Shown here in pieces: positions 35,893 through 44,405 of a DNA stretch of 64,000 bases. Positions within the stretch are counted from its first letter, which is position 1, and the number at the start of each line of letters is the position of its first letter. The notes under the pieces are model-generated. The model had not been told where the DNA came from. It saw nothing but the letters and a program-made list of their open reading frames with translations, and made no database searches. The translations under genes and the position numbers were made by a program. Origin of the DNA: an uncultured Oscillospiraceae bacterium (GTDB lineage Bacteria > Bacillota > Clostridia > Oscillospirales > Ruminococcaceae); assembly GCA_910584715.1 (NCBI GenBank), contig CAJUAN010000007.1:1-64000 (forward strand), given 5' to 3'.

Positions 35893-37068
35893 ATGAAAGT
35901 ATCAAAGAAAATCCTTGCATTGGCTCTTGCAGGCTTTATGACCGTTCCTTTCCTTGCGGGCTGTTCCTCCGACGGCGGCTCTCAGAACGGCGGCGATAAT
36001 TCGGCTGACGGCGGCGAGGACGTTTCCTCTGCTTCCGTATTCAAGATCGGCGGTATCGGTCCTCTTACAGGCGACGCGGCTTCCTACGGAATCTCCGTTA
36101 AACAGGGCGCGCAGGTAGCGGTTGACGAGATCAACGCCGCGGGCGGCATAGACGGAATGAAGCTGGAGCTCCTTTTCGAGGACGACGAGTGCAACGAGGA
36201 AAAATCAGTTTCCGCTTACAACAAGCTTATGGACAGCGGCATAAACGTTGTTCTCGGCGCAGTAACAAGCGGCTGCAGCATTGCGGTTTCCGAAGAATCT
36301 GCGGGCGACGGCATTCTCCAGATCACGCCCTCAGGCTCCGCTATGGACTGCACAAAGCAGCCCAACAGCTTCCGTATCTGCTTCACCGACCCTCTCCAGG
36401 GCAAGCTTATGGCTCAGTATATTTCCGAGCAGGGTCTCAAGAGTCCCGCTATCATCTACGACGTAGCTTCCGACTACAGCAAGGGTATCCACGACGCTTT
36501 TGTTGAACAGGCGGGCGAGCTTGGCATGACCATTGCCGCTGACGAAAGCTTCACAGGCGGCGACGTTGACTTTAAAACACAGCTTACAAAGATCAAGTCC
36601 TCCGGAGCCGACTGCCTGTTCCTGCCCATCTACTACACCGAGGTAGGCTATATTTCCGAGCAGGCTGCAACCGTAGGCGTTTCTCTCCCTTACTTCGGCT
36701 GCGACGGCTGGGACGGCGTTATCAACCAGCTCGGCGGCAACACCGCTAACATTGAGGGCGCGACATTCCTTACTCCTTTCGTTGCAAACAGCTCCAATCC
36801 CAAGGTAACGGCTTTTGTTGAAGCTTACAACAAGGCTTACAACTCCACTCCCGACCAGTTCGCGGCTGACGCTTACGATGGAGTATACGTTATCAAGGCA
36901 CTTATCGAAACTACCGGAGGAGATATCTCCAACGAGGCTCTTATCGGCGCAATGACAAAGATCACCGTTGACGGCGCAACAGGCTCCATGAGCTTTACCG
37001 CAGACGGCGAACCCAACAAGTCCGCCATGGTAGCCGTTATCCAGAACGGCGAATATGTAGGCAAGTAA
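35893..37068 (+). CDS. Branched-chain-amino-acid-type substrate-binding lipoprotein
   Basis: 391 residues from the ATG at 35893, which follows TTGGAGG. Lipoprotein signal with lipobox FLAGC, Cys24 lipidated, then a Gly/Ser/Asp linker. The mature part is a type I periplasmic-binding fold (Peripla_BP_6/LivJ): FKIGGIGPLTGDAASYG near 52 and the GAVTSGCSIAV segment near 120. Such proteins deliver branched-chain amino acids, amides or aromatic acids to Liv-type ABC importers. No livHMGF genes follow; a terminator and then a chemoreceptor do. It could serve a distant permease or the receptor next door. Confidence 0.88.
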   Translation: MKVSKKILALALAGFMTVPFLAGCSSDGGSQNGGDNSADGGEDVSSASVFKIGGIGPLTGDAASYGISVKQGAQVAVDEINAAGGIDGMKLELLFEDDECNEEKSVSAYNKLMDSGINVVLGAVTSGCSIAVSEESAGDGILQITPSGSAMDCTKQPNSFRICFTDPLQGKLMAQYISEQGLKSPAIIYDVASDYSKGIHDAFVEQAGELGMTIAADESFTGGDVDFKTQLTKIKSSGADCLFLPIYYTEVGYISEQAATVGVSLPYFGCDGWDGVINQLGGNTANIEGATFLTPFVANSSNPKVTAFVEAYNKAYNSTPDQFAADAYDGVYVIKALIETTGGDISNEALIGAMTKITVDGATGSMSFTADGEPNKSAMVAVIQNGEYVGK

Positions 37069-37098
37069 TCATATACTATTGCTATAATAAAAGCCAAA

Positions 37099-37131
37099 GG
37101 AACGCTTCCAACCGGAGCGTTCCTTTTTTAT
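37099..37131 (+). terminator. Terminator of binding-protein gene
   Basis: AAAGGAACGCTTCC...GGAGCGTTCCTTTTTT stem with a T-run. Confidence 0.88.
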
Positions 37132-37226
37132 GGAACAAACAGGCAGCCGCTTTAAATTTGTGCATTTTTTATAAATGTGCGGCGCAAATTTTGTCCCGAG
37201 CTGTGGAATTATCTGTAAGATTTTTA

Positions 37227-37255
37227 TTGACAAAAAAGGCTTGATATTGTACAAT
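37227..37255 (+). promoter_or_regulatory. Promoter of chemoreceptor gene
   Basis: TTGACA, 17 bases, TACAAT, giving a leader of about 110 bases. Confidence 0.8.
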
Positions 37256-37286
37256 ATTAAGTGGAGTAATGTGACCAAACTGTACC

Positions 37287-37331
37287 CGGGGCAAAAACGC
37301 ATACCTGCAATACTGAAAGCCCCGTTTTTTT
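37287..37331 (+). promoter_or_regulatory. Terminator-like hairpin in chemoreceptor leader
   Basis: CGGGGC and GCCCCG pair across a 26-base loop, followed by seven T residues. It sits between the promoter and the ATG at 37374, so it would stop transcription after about 70 bases unless overridden. Candidate attenuator, riboswitch expression platform or small RNA; I do not recognise the aptamer. Confidence 0.5.
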
Positions 37332-37373
37332 ATAGTATAGCTGTATACCGCTTTTCAGAAAGGAACATATACT

Positions 37374-39326
37374 ATGGCTTCAATGTCTATGTCTTCTATG
37401 TCTAAAATGTCCAAGATCGGCAAATCAACGATGCTTGCTGTTAATTTCATGCTCGTTCTTGCTATGGTCACGGTCATAGCCCTGCTGTGCATAGTTTTTT
37501 CAAACGCTCAGACCCAGAATCTTATGGATTCCGCGCGTATCGCGTCCAACGTTCTGAATTTTGAGATATCCTCAAAATGTTCGGAGACCGAAATGATAGC
37601 GAAGCTCTTTTCCGAGGACTCGGCGTTTATCGAAGCTGTAAACGCAAACGACAAGGAAGCCCTCAACAGTATGTGGAACAGCCTTAACAAGTCGGACGGC
37701 ATTTTCGGTTTGTTCCTTAACAGCGACGGCATCATTGCCATGAAAACTGAAAACTGCACCCTTTCGTCGGAGGGCGTGTTCAATGCGATAGGCTCTGCCA
37801 AGAACGGACTTTCCACCGACAGCGGAGTGCCTCTGTATTACCGCAGCGTAGCCAAGAACAACGGTATTACCGCTATCGTGGGTTACGCCTATGACGAAAC
37901 TTCGGCGGTGGACAACGTTTATGCCCAGACCGAAAACCATGCTACGATCTTCTGCGACAATCTGCGTATCTCCACCACGCTTCTCGGCGAGGACGGAGAA
38001 AGAGCGATCGGAACAACCATGAACTCCAGCATATATGATAAAGTCGTAAAGGGCGGCGAAGTCTACCAGAAAAAAACTAAGCTTTTCGGCGAAAACTATA
38101 TGGCGACCTATACTCCGATCATAGACGATTACGGGGTCATAAAGGGTGCGCTGTTTACCGGCTGTCCCATGGACAAGGTTATCGCAAGCCGCAATAAAGC
38201 TATTTTCACGGGCGTCCTTGCAGGAATAGTGCTGATGGGAATTGCCGCGGTCGGCGTAATAATTTTCGTGAACAAGCAGATCGTTACGCCGGTAAATACC
38301 GTTAAGAAAATGGCATACCAAATGGAGCAGGGCAACCTCAGCAACAACAGCGGCATTACAAGCAAGCTGCGGGACAACGAGATAGGAGACGTGGCAAAGT
38401 CTATCTCCACAGCTATCTCTATACTGAACGTGTACATAACCGATATATCCGCAATGATGAAAGATATGTCAAAGGGTAACTTCAGTTATTATTCCGATAT
38501 AGAATACAAGGGGGACTTTGCGGGTATCGCCGAGTCCGCCAAGACCCTGCGAAAACAGATGCACAACGTTGTGGATAGCATCAACACTACCGCAGACGAG
38601 GTCTACAGCGGCTCCCAGATGATATCCAACGGCTCGTCAAGCCTTGCTGAGGGTACGTCGCGCCAGGCTTCCTCAGCGGAAGAACTTTCCTCCTCCGTTG
38701 CCGAGATCACGCAGAATATACAGCTTAACGCTCAGAATGCAGACAAGGCAAGGTCTTTGTCCAACGAATCCATTGATATGGTCAACAGTCAGAACCATCA
38801 GATTGAGAACATGCTGTCCGCCATGACCAACATAGAGAACAGCGCGGCTGAGATCAGCAAGATAATCAAGGCTATCGAGGACATTGCTTTCCAGACAAAT
38901 ATACTTGCCCTCAACGCTGCGGTAGAAGCAGCAAGAGCAGGAGCGGCAGGAAAAGGCTTTGCCGTTGTAGCGGACGAAGTGCGCAATCTTGCCAATAAAT
39001 CCGCAGAAGCCGCAAGCAACACCTCCGTGCTTATCGGAAGCTGTATCGACGCGGTAAATAACGGTTCCTCCATTGCCCACAGCACCGCCGACGCTATGGC
39101 TCAGGTAATCGAGATAACTAACGAAACCAACGATCTCATTGAAAGCATAGCCACCCAAACGGGTAAGCAGGCTGAATCCGTACAGCTTATTAAGTCGGAG
39201 ATCGACAGTATTTCCGAGGTAATCGCCCAGAACAGCGCCACCGCCGAGGAAAGCGCCGCAAGCTGCGCGGAGCTCAATTCCCAGGCTACGACTCTGCGCG
39301 AAAAAATTGCTATCTTCCAGGTTTAG
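37374..39326 (+). CDS. Methyl-accepting chemotaxis protein with Cache-type sensor
   Basis: 650 residues; ATG after AGAAAGGA. Transmembrane helix near 19-43, an extracytoplasmic single-Cache-like domain near 45-275, and a second helix near 280-302. A HAMP domain follows, then the long signalling coiled coil. The kinase-binding hairpin EDIAFQTNILALNAAVEAAR...FAVVADEVRNLA spans about 501-541. It senses an external ligand and controls CheA/CheW. No che genes are in the window. The N terminus is a Ser/Met repeat (ASMSMSSMSKMSK). Its neighbour is an orphan binding protein, a possible sensory partner. Confidence 0.95.
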   Translation: MASMSMSSMSKMSKIGKSTMLAVNFMLVLAMVTVIALLCIVFSNAQTQNLMDSARIASNVLNFEISSKCSETEMIAKLFSEDSAFIEAVNANDKEALNSMWNSLNKSDGIFGLFLNSDGIIAMKTENCTLSSEGVFNAIGSAKNGLSTDSGVPLYYRSVAKNNGITAIVGYAYDETSAVDNVYAQTENHATIFCDNLRISTTLLGEDGERAIGTTMNSSIYDKVVKGGEVYQKKTKLFGENYMATYTPIIDDYGVIKGALFTGCPMDKVIASRNKAIFTGVLAGIVLMGIAAVGVIIFVNKQIVTPVNTVKKMAYQMEQGNLSNNSGITSKLRDNEIGDVAKSISTAISILNVYITDISAMMKDMSKGNFSYYSDIEYKGDFAGIAESAKTLRKQMHNVVDSINTTADEVYSGSQMISNGSSSLAEGTSRQASSAEELSSSVAEITQNIQLNAQNADKARSLSNESIDMVNSQNHQIENMLSAMTNIENSAAEISKIIKAIEDIAFQTNILALNAAVEAARAGAAGKGFAVVADEVRNLANKSAEAASNTSVLIGSCIDAVNNGSSIAHSTADAMAQVIEITNETNDLIESIATQTGKQAESVQLIKSEIDSISEVIAQNSATAEESAASCAELNSQATTLREKIAIFQV

Positions 39327-39429
39327 ACCGAAATGTCAAGAGCAGCCGCGGCAGATTGGCGGCAAGGCACACGACACAGACACCGCAGGAGTACCGATCT
39401 GCCGGTTTGCAAAAAATTTGAATCTTTAC

Positions 39430-39467
39430 GTCCGCAGGAATCTACGGGATTGCTGCGGACTTTTGCT
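39430..39467 (+). terminator. Chemoreceptor terminator
   Basis: GTCCGCAG...CTGCGGAC stem followed by TTTTGCTTT. The rest of the 300-base gap to rsmD holds only the rsmD promoter. Confidence 0.75.
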
Positions 39468-39521
39468 TTAAAGGCGTTAACCGCTTTAGAAAAAATTTAC
39501 ATTTGAACTGTCCGATAAGTG

Positions 39522-39550
39522 TTTACAAATTGGGCAAAATATTGTATAAT
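39522..39550 (+). promoter_or_regulatory. Promoter of rsmD-coaD
   Basis: TTTACA, 17 bases, TATAAT, about 75 bases before rsmD. Confidence 0.75.
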
Positions 39551-39629
39551 TAATTGTTACAGAAAGTTTGATCCCGGATACCGCTGCTGTACGCGATCCG
39601 AAACTCCGGGACATAGAAAGGTTTTTGCC

Positions 39630-40184
39630 ATGCGTGTTATAACAGGTTCCGCGAGAGGCAGACGACTTTCCGCTCCCGCGGGTATGGACGTGCGCCCTAC
39701 TTCCGATAAGGTCAAGGAAGCCGTTTTTTCCGTTGTACAGTTCGACCTGCCCGGTTCAGCCGTGCTGGATCTGTTTGCAGGTTCGGGTCAGCTCGGTATA
39801 GAAGCCCTTTCGCGGGGAGCAAGTTCCTGCGTATTTGTGGACAGCTCCCGCGTTTCGGTTGAAACCGCAAGGGAAAATATCAGCGCGGCAGGCTTCAAAA
39901 ACGAAGCTACCGTTATGAATTCCGACTCGGAACAGTACCTCAGAATGTGCAGGCAGACTTTCGATATCGCCTTTGTGGATCCTCCCTATAAAAAGGGATT
40001 GATCGAAAAAGTCATGCCGCTGCTGTGCGGACATATGTCCGACAGGGGAGCAGTCCTGTGCGAACACGAAAAGGGACTTATTCTTCCCGAAAGCTTCGGC
40101 GGACTTGTCAGACAAAAAACCTATAGGTACGGAAAAACAGAAGTTACGCTCTACAGAAACGGAAAAGAGGAAAAAGCGGAATGA
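39630..40184 (+). CDS. rsmD: 16S rRNA (guanine966-N2)-methyltransferase
   Basis: 184 residues from the ATG at 39630 after AGAAAGG. An in-frame ATG at 39519 lies on the promoter and is rejected. SAM-binding motif LDLFAGSGQLGIEALSRGA near 46-64 and catalytic DPPY at 117-120, preceded by the MRVITGSARGR start typical of RsmD. It modifies the small-subunit rRNA during assembly. Its stop overlaps the coaD start (ATGA), a common rsmD-coaD pairing in Firmicutes. Confidence 0.96.
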   Translation: MRVITGSARGRRLSAPAGMDVRPTSDKVKEAVFSVVQFDLPGSAVLDLFAGSGQLGIEALSRGASSCVFVDSSRVSVETARENISAAGFKNEATVMNSDSEQYLRMCRQTFDIAFVDPPYKKGLIEKVMPLLCGHMSDRGAVLCEHEKGLILPESFGGLVRQKTYRYGKTEVTLYRNGKEEKAE

Positions 40185-40702
40185 ACGCTGTAAACAGTAC
40201 CGGCAGGAGAGTTGCGGTTTGTCCCGGCAGCTTCGATCCGGTAACGTTTGGACACAGGGACATTATTCAGCGCGCCTCCCAGCTTTTTGACAGGGTAATA
40301 GTGCTGGTTTCGGTGAATGCTGTCAAGAACCCGAGCTTTACAGCTGTCGAACGGGTCAAAATGATAGAAAAGGTCACGTCCCACCTCGACAACGTTGTTA
40401 TCGACATCTGGGACGGTCTGCTTGCGGACTACGTAAAAAGCGTGAACGCCTGCGCGATAATCAAAGGTCTGAGAGCGGTATCCGACTTTGAATATGAATT
40501 CCAGATGGCTTTGGCGAATAAAATACTTTACGACGGCGCGGAAACGGTGTTCCTCACCACCAGCGCGGAGAATATGTATCTTTCCTCCAGCGTGGTAAAG
40601 CAAATCGCCTCTTTCGGCGGAGACATAAGTCACTTTGTTCCCCAATGTATTCTTGAGGACATCAAGGCTCGTCTCTGGAAAAAGCCCGAAGAACTGAAAT
40701 GA
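40181..40702 (+). CDS. coaD: Phosphopantetheine adenylyltransferase
   Basis: 173 residues; ATG overlaps the rsmD stop. Makes dephospho-CoA from 4'-phosphopantetheine and ATP, the fourth step of CoA synthesis. Nucleotidyltransferase motif GSFDPVTFGH at residues 16-25 and the C-terminal YLSSSVVKQIASFGGD segment that completes the ATP site. Length slightly above the usual 160. Confidence 0.97.
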   Translation: MNAVNSTGRRVAVCPGSFDPVTFGHRDIIQRASQLFDRVIVLVSVNAVKNPSFTAVERVKMIEKVTSHLDNVVIDIWDGLLADYVKSVNACAIIKGLRAVSDFEYEFQMALANKILYDGAETVFLTTSAENMYLSSSVVKQIASFGGDISHFVPQCILEDIKARLWKKPEELK

Positions 40703-40770
40703 CGAAACACTAAACTGTGCCGCCGCGGCTCCCCCGTTACGGCTCGCCCTTTAGCGAAAGGATGGTAAAA

Positions 40771-41313
40771 ATGATCATTGACGATATACTCGATATGATG
40801 GACGACCTGCTGGACAGCGCCGCGTCGGTGCCGTTTTCAGTAAAAAAATCCATAATCGACTGCGACCAGATGAGGGATTACATAAACGAGATAAGGCTTA
40901 ATCTGCCGCAGGAAATCAAACAGGCAAAGCTGATCGTCCGCGACCGCCAGTCTATCATGACCGACGCCAACAAGGAAGCGGACTCAATTATCCGCCGCGC
41001 TGAGGACAGAGCAAAGGTCATCGTTTCAAACGACGAAATAACCAAGCAGGCAAAGCTGAAGGCTACGGATATAATAAATCAGGCGCAGAGCAGAGCGCGT
41101 GAGCTTAAAAACGCTGCAAACAAGTACATTGACGACGTTCTCGTAAAAACGGAAGAATGCCTGCAATCCAATCTTGCGGACGTGAGAAGAACGCGTCAGG
41201 CTGTCAAGACGCTTCCCGCGCAGACCCCGCAGCAGCCTGTTCAGAATTCCCAGACTCCCCCCAGCTCCTCCCCCCAGCAGGAGCTTCGGTTCGGTCAGGG
41301 CGGCAAGAGATAA
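40771..41313 (+). CDS. Coiled-coil protein, ATP-synthase-b-like helix
   Basis: 180 residues from the ATG at 40771, nine bases after GAAAGGA; the ATG at 40762 overlaps the ribosome site. A long charged helix (about 20-140: QAKLIVRDRQSIMTDANKEA, ARELKNAANKYIDDVL) with V/F-type ATPase subunit-H/b character, then a Pro/Gln/Ser-rich tail. Similar proteins follow coaD in other Clostridia as far as I recall, and some are compared to DivIVA-like cell-division scaffolds. No membrane segment; function unknown. Confidence 0.6.
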   Translation: MIIDDILDMMDDLLDSAASVPFSVKKSIIDCDQMRDYINEIRLNLPQEIKQAKLIVRDRQSIMTDANKEADSIIRRAEDRAKVIVSNDEITKQAKLKATDIINQAQSRARELKNAANKYIDDVLVKTEECLQSNLADVRRTRQAVKTLPAQTPQQPVQNSQTPPSSSPQQELRFGQGGKR

Positions 41314-41385
41314 ACAAGATCAAGTAAAAAACATCCGGAGACGCAATGTCTTCGGACGTTTACTGCTGTTGTTGCAGATCAGCAA

Positions 41386-41421
41386 AATACCCGCTGTACT
41401 AAGGCACAGCGGGTATTTTTA
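41386..41421. terminator. Bidirectional terminator
   Basis: AATACCCGCTGT...ACAGCGGGTATT with A- and T-runs. A second, weaker hairpin (TCCGGAGAC...GTCTTCGGA) lies at about 41334-41357. Confidence 0.85.
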
Positions 41422-41437
41422 TTTATTATGCAGCTTA

Positions 41438-41471
41438 TGAAGTTTGTACAGTTTGTGCAGTTTGTGCAGTG
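41438..41471 (-). repeat. 9-base tandem repeat after Ig-like gene
   Basis: Units close to CAGTTTGTG (+ strand) beginning immediately beyond the stop codon; the same unit family occurs at 6622-6650 inside the 3' end of the zinc-ribbon gene. Confidence 0.55.
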
Positions 41472-41474
41472 CGG

Positions 41475-43238
41475 TTAATTTCCCGTAGGAGCAGCCATGG
41501 TAATATTTGCCCACAGCAGACGATGATCTTCGGAGTTTCTGTCCTTGTTGCAAAGAACATAGATCCATTTGCTGCCGTACTGAGACGAAAGAACGTACTC
41601 GCCCTTTGTAGAATCGGCTGTAGGAGCCGTCTCATACATTACATAGTAGTTGTAAACGCCTGTATCGTTCTTGATAGCTTCGTTTCTCTTAAGAATATCC
41701 ACGCCGGTTTTTGGAACGACCATGTATCTGGGAGAACCCGCCTTTGTGTAATATACCACGCTGTCCTTTGTCGAATCTATATTCGGATATGTGCTGTAAA
41801 CGGCATAGTAGTTGTAAACATTGCTGGAGCCTCTGTCGTCGGCAATGATCTTGTCAATTCTGTCCTGATCGTAGTTATTGTAAGGAACAAGCATATATCT
41901 TGTTATAGTTCTTCCTGTGGAAGCGTCTATAACCTCCCATGACTTGATATCGTCCCACGACGAACCCTGATAGGTAGAAGGCTTCTCGTTGTAGATGGTA
42001 TAGTACTCATATCTGTTATTGTACTTGGCAATAGCGGTATTGAGCTTTACCTTATCATAATTTGCGGGAAGAAGAATATATCTTGATCCGTAATTGTAGG
42101 ATGCATTAGAATGAACGAACTCGTTATAGGTGTCATTGGACGCGATACGTCCGGGAAGGGTCGTATATACCTGATAGTATGAATACTTGTTAAGCTTCTG
42201 AGCTGCGACCGTATTTGCCTGAGCAGGGTCGTAATTTGCAGGGACAAGCATATAGTAGCTTGTATACGTATTTACAGGGAATGTAAGCAGCTGATCTGTC
42301 GAAGTCAGTTTCGTAGAGGGTCTTGTGGGGTACAGCTCATAATACTTAAGATTATCGTTTACATTAACGGTAACGTCAATATACTTTTTAACGTTGTTCT
42401 TGTCATAAAATCTTACCGTAGTAGTACCCGAGGAAATACCCTTGACAGTATAGTTCCTGTAATTTCCCGAGGTAGTGCCCGCCGTAACGGAAGCTATCCT
42501 TGAATTGTTTACGGAATAGCCCATGTTTTTAAGATCGGTGCAGTATACCTGGATATTGGCTGTGCCGCTTGTGTTTACGTCAACTCTCTGAGAAAGCGCA
42601 ACAATGTTCATGCTGCTGCTTGAGGTGTTGTTTTCAAAGGGATCGTCTTCCTCGTAAAGATTGTTTCCAACGCTGACGTCAATGTACTTGTAGCAAGTGC
42701 TGGAATAATTTTTAAGGTAAACCTTGATCTTTGCTGTTCCCTCGCCCTTAGCGGTGATCTTTATCTTGATCTTGTCGCCGTTCCACTCAACAGGCTTTAC
42801 CCATGAAGCGGAAGCTACCTTTTTGTTTGTGGAGCCGACAGTAAGGTTCTTATGAGACCCCTTGACCGTCAGCGTAACGATTTGGGAATCGCCTGCTGAA
42901 TCAAGCTCCACGTCCGAAGTATTGGCGGTAATTTTTGCCGCAACTACGGTTACCTTACACTTGAGGGTAGTGCCGCCGGTCTTGGCGTACACATATGTAG
43001 TACCGGGAGCCTTGCCCACTACCTTACCCTTTGAGGATACGGTGGCGATAGACTTGTCGCCTGTGGACCATGTTACGCTTGAAGCGCCTGAAACCGTAAG
43101 GGAAGTCTGATAACCCTTTGTAACAGTAACGGACGTTTTGTTGAGCTTTGCCGCCGCGCTTGAGGGGATAGCCATGAGCGAAGCGACCATAAATACTGCC
43201 AGGAAGATGCTGAGCAGTGATTTAAAGGTTTTTTTCAT
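41475..43238 (-). CDS. Secreted Ig-like protein with five tandem ~56-residue repeats
   Basis: 587 residues from the ATG at 43238 after CGGAGGA; an in-frame ATG at 43313 lies on the promoter. Signal peptide (KKTFKSLLSIFLAVFMVASL, cleavage near SSAAA). A BIG2/Ig-like domain (about 31-105) is followed by further beta domains to about 295. Residues 298-587 hold five tandem units of 54-65 residues, each starting YY.VY.T.P and carrying a RYM(L/V)VP core followed by a helical stretch. I do not recognise this repeat. The gene has its own strong promoter. Likely an exported envelope or adhesion protein. Confidence 0.7.
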   Translation of the reverse strand: MKKTFKSLLSIFLAVFMVASLMAIPSSAAAKLNKTSVTVTKGYQTSLTVSGASSVTWSTGDKSIATVSSKGKVVGKAPGTTYVYAKTGGTTLKCKVTVVAAKITANTSDVELDSAGDSQIVTLTVKGSHKNLTVGSTNKKVASASWVKPVEWNGDKIKIKITAKGEGTAKIKVYLKNYSSTCYKYIDVSVGNNLYEEDDPFENNTSSSSMNIVALSQRVDVNTSGTANIQVYCTDLKNMGYSVNNSRIASVTAGTTSGNYRNYTVKGISSGTTTVRFYDKNNVKKYIDVTVNVNDNLKYYELYPTRPSTKLTSTDQLLTFPVNTYTSYYMLVPANYDPAQANTVAAQKLNKYSYYQVYTTLPGRIASNDTYNEFVHSNASYNYGSRYILLPANYDKVKLNTAIAKYNNRYEYYTIYNEKPSTYQGSSWDDIKSWEVIDASTGRTITRYMLVPYNNYDQDRIDKIIADDRGSSNVYNYYAVYSTYPNIDSTKDSVVYYTKAGSPRYMVVPKTGVDILKRNEAIKNDTGVYNYYVMYETAPTADSTKGEYVLSSQYGSKWIYVLCNKDRNSEDHRLLWANITMAAPTGN

Positions 43239-43284
43239 ATTGAATTCCTCCGTTTCTTTCATAATTTTTTTATGTTGTAAACTT

Positions 43285-43313
43285 ATTCTAACACTAAATT
43301 TAAATAATGTCAA
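43285..43313 (-). promoter_or_regulatory. Promoter of Ig-like gene
   Basis: Minus strand TTGACA, 17 bases, TAGAAT with TGT extension; leader of about 45 bases. Confidence 0.78.
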
Positions 43314-43367
43314 GAAAATATCGAGAACAATCCGGTGACAAATAGTGACAATCCAGTAACAAATTGT

Positions 43368-43910
43368 CTATAGGCTGTAACAATTCAGATCCGCGCCGTC
43401 CAAAGTACGTATTGTAAACGCCCTGTTTTCGTACGTCATATAGGTTTTGGGATTGCCCTCCTTGGGCAGGGACACCGAACCCGGATTCATATAGATATAG
43501 TCCCTGCTGCCGTCAATAATTTGGACATGGGTATGACCGTGGAGAAGAATATCTCCGCGGTTCAGAGCAGGCGGATTTTCGGTATTGAATATGTGCCCGT
43601 GAGTGAGAAATACCGTTCTGTTCTCCAGCCAGAGCAGGGAATATTCCGCCATAACAGGAAAGTCAAGCACCATTTGATCCACCTCGGTATCGCAGTTTCC
43701 CCGCACGCAGAGGAGCTTGTCCCGCCGTTCGTTGAGCATTTTTATGACATCCTTGGGCGCGTAGCCTTCCGGCAGATCGTTTCTGGGACCGTGGTAGAGG
43801 ATATCCCCCAGCAGGAAGAGCCTGTCAGCTTTTTCCGCGTCGAAACGTTCCAGCATTCGGGCGCAGCAGTCAGCGTCTCCGTGGATATCGGAGGCAAACA
43901 TTAATTTCAT
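43368..43910 (-). CDS. yfcE: YfcE-family phosphodiesterase
   Basis: 180 residues; ATG after AAGGAGA. Calcineurin-like metallophosphoesterase with FASDIHGD near 5, LLGDILYHG near 33, RGNCD near 70, LTHGHIF near 103 and HGHTHVQ near 124. YfcE enzymes hydrolyse phosphodiesters with Mn2+; the physiological substrate is unsettled. Cytoplasmic and of normal length. Confidence 0.92.
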   Translation of the reverse strand: MKLMFASDIHGDADCCARMLERFDAEKADRLFLLGDILYHGPRNDLPEGYAPKDVIKMLNERRDKLLCVRGNCDTEVDQMVLDFPVMAEYSLLWLENRTVFLTHGHIFNTENPPALNRGDILLHGHTHVQIIDGSRDYIYMNPGSVSLPKEGNPKTYMTYENRAFTIRTLDGADLNCYSL

Positions 43911-43936
43911 ATTAAATCTCCTTTTTGTAAAAGTGG

Positions 43937-44392
43937 TTTTGCTGCTGTAAATTTATGTTTGGCGTTGTACGCCATTTCCGTAGGGGACGGGTTTCCCGTC
44001 CCGCGATACCGTGCGTATTTGTAGGGCGGGGGCTTGCTCCTGCCTGCAGCAATACGCAATTTATGTTTACCATGGAAATATGTAGGGGCGCATTCCATAT
44101 GCGCCCCTGGGCACAGCATAATGTTCGGCGGGCGGATATGGAATCCGCCCCTACAAATTTGCGTGAAAACGTCACATAACATATTGCCGCGGGACGGGAA
44201 ACCCGTCCCCTACAAACACAATGAAATTTTGTGTCAATAGGCAGGAGCAACGGATGAGCCTTTACCCGTGCCGTCGTCTATGGTAAGAAATCAAAGTATT
44301 CTCCCGAGACGGCAGTGCGGCTAAAATATAAGGACAACACTAAGCTCCCGCCCTACAAACATATACCCATATAAACAAAAATTTACAACAGC
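43937..44392. mobile_element. Second inverted-repeat element, filled with GTAGGGG palindromes
   Basis: Ends TTTTGCTGCTGTAAATTTATGTTT (43937-43960) and AAACAAAAATTTACAACAGC (44373-44392) are inverted and match the ends of the element at 22166 with two or three differences. The interior differs: palindromic units at about 43979-44004, 44020-44047, 44081-44109, 44127-44157 and 44187-44217, plus a half unit at 44345-44359. Each is of the form GTAGGGGCGG-arm/CCGCCCCTAC. No ORF. It fills the 495-base gap between yfcE and the epimerase gene. Confidence 0.55.
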
Positions 44393-44405
44393 CGTTACCC
44401 TGCAA

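Noticed and set aside
37262..37331. c-di-GMP-I riboswitch before the chemoreceptor
   Set aside because: GGGGCAAA is reminiscent, but the conserved ACGCA/GCAAAGCC and tetraloop-receptor parts are missing.
43979..44217. CRISPR array
   Set aside because: Units are palindromes of differing length and orientation with irregular spacing, and no cas genes are present.
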